A stretch of 64,000 bases of DNA from Robertmurraya korlensis (GTDB taxonomy: Bacteria; Bacillota; Bacilli; Bacillales; Cytobacillaceae), in assembly GCF_023715225.1 (NCBI RefSeq), contig NZ_JAMBNS010000015.1, positions 1 through 64,000 of the forward strand. The letters are read 5' to 3'. Made by a program: the position numbers and the translations under genes. The notes under the pieces were generated by a model. That model was not told where the DNA came from and did no database searches. It worked only from the letters and a program-made list of their open reading frames with translations. Positions within the stretch are counted from its first letter, which is position 1, and every line of letters begins with the position of its first letter. Positions 63,401-64,000 of the stretch are shown in pieces.

Positions 63401-64000
63401 TTACAATATATCCATCCAAATCTTTACCGCTGTTGCTAAAATCAGTAGTGCTAGAACTACTTGAAGAATCTTTGTGTTTACTTTTTTCCCTGCCATCGCT
63501 CCTAGCGGTGAGGCAATTAAACTAGCTATGACCATGATTAAAGATGGCCAAAATTCCACTTGCCCGGTTGTAATTTTCCCAATAGTCGCACCGATAGAAG
63601 AGATAAATGTGATGGCAAGTGAAGAAGCAATGGTCATACGGGTTGGAATTTTTAATACCACAAGCATGATTGGTACTAAAAGAAAAGCTCCAGCCGCTCC
63701 GACAATTCCAGATCCAATCCCAACGATAAATGCAAGGACCGCTGCCAGCCATTTATTGAATGTCACTTGATCTAATGGAATATCATCTAGACCTTTTTTA
63801 GGAATGAACATCATCACAGCTGCAATCAACGCTAAAATCCCGTATATGACATTAATTCCACCTTCACTCATGAGCTTTGAACCAAAGCCCCCAATAAAGC
63901 TACCAACTAATATACTTGCTCCCATATAAATGATGAGCTTTTTATTTAAAAAGCCACCTTTTCGGTAAGCCCACACCCCACCGATTGTGGCAAAAAACAC
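63401..64000 (-). CDS. TauE/SafE-family sulfite exporter, C-terminal 199+ residues (cut by window edge)
   Basis: The open frame reaches position 64000 and continues outside, so the N-terminus is missing. Visible are about six membrane segments with family motifs [40 protein letters not shown] and [14 protein letters not shown]. TauE/SafE proteins export sulfite or organosulfonates. Being near cysJI-cysL it may relieve sulfite excess, an inference from position, since many family members have other substrates. Confidence 0.85.
   Translation of the reverse strand: MFFATIGGVWAYRKGGFLNKKLIIYMGASILVGSFIGGFGSKLMSEGGINVIYGILALIAAVMMFIPKKGLDDIPLDQVTFNKWLAAVLAFIVGIGSGIVGAAGAFLLVPIMLVVLKIPTRMTIASSLAITFISSIGATIGKITTGQVEFWPSLIMVIASLIASPLGAMAGKKVNTKILQVVLALLILATAVKIWMDIL

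Overview
The window is low-GC, densely coded DNA from a spore-forming member of the Bacillaceae (Bacillus sensu lato). Evidence: a complete rsbRST-rsbUVW-sigB-rsbX stress module, the spore cortex gene cmpA, a gerK-type germinant receptor operon, a KinB-like sporulation kinase, strong AGGAGG-type ribosome sites with many TTG/GTG starts, and T-box, cobalamin-riboswitch, cre, Rex and PerR elements of Bacillus type. Species cannot be fixed from this window.

Positions 1-25500 match, in reverse orientation and from memory, the Bacillus subtilis ddl-murF-cshA-ydbS-ydbT-ydcA-acpS-ydcC-alr-ndoAI-ndoA-rsbR...rsbX-tex-cmpA-ydcK-trnS block. The left edge holds the 5' end of a 16S rRNA gene preceded by eleven tRNA genes under one consensus sigma-A promoter. 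Next come an SprT-like protein, cmpA, tex and the sigma-B operon, which carries the usual internal SigB promoter and a second SigB-like promoter ahead of rsbRA. Then follow the EndoA toxin/antitoxin pair, alanine racemase, a lipoprotein, AcpS, a rhomboid protein, the YdbS/YdbT PH-domain pair, UvsE, CshA with a structured leader, an esterase, a roughly ten-copy 52-bp tandem repeat, a Cof-type phosphatase, MurF, Ddl and a D,D-carboxypeptidase.

Positions 25600-31800 are a vitamin B12 salvage locus. An adenosylcobalamin riboswitch with its own terminator leads into btuF-btuC-btuD::cbiZ-cobS-cobC-pduO plus a VOC-family protein. CbiB- and CobU-type steps needed for full cobinamide salvage are absent here. 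Positions 31859-34250 hold a two-gene unit bracketed by palindromes: a PlsY-family acyltransferase and a fusion of a GNAT/autoinducer-synthase-like domain with a class V aminotransferase. This is the strongest candidate for an undescribed biosynthetic system in the window. After it come an unrecognised protein, the MgtE magnesium channel, the gerK-like operon, a small membrane protein, RodA, and a Dps protein with a perfect PerR-type box.

Positions 42900-46100 centre on fermentative adhE, preceded by a cre site, two Rex-like operators and an uncharacterised 75-residue ORF. Positions 46287-53220 hold a small basic 51-residue ORF and the mannitol locus (mtlA, mtlR, mtlF, mtlD) interrupted by an ion-transporter-like membrane protein and a dispersed repeat. 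Positions 53519-58320 hold a short methionyl-tRNA synthetase under T-box control, the KinB-like kinase and an amino-acid permease. The right end is a sulfur region: cysJ-cysI, a divergent CysL-type LysR regulator, and the truncated start of a TauE/SafE exporter that could remove excess sulfite.
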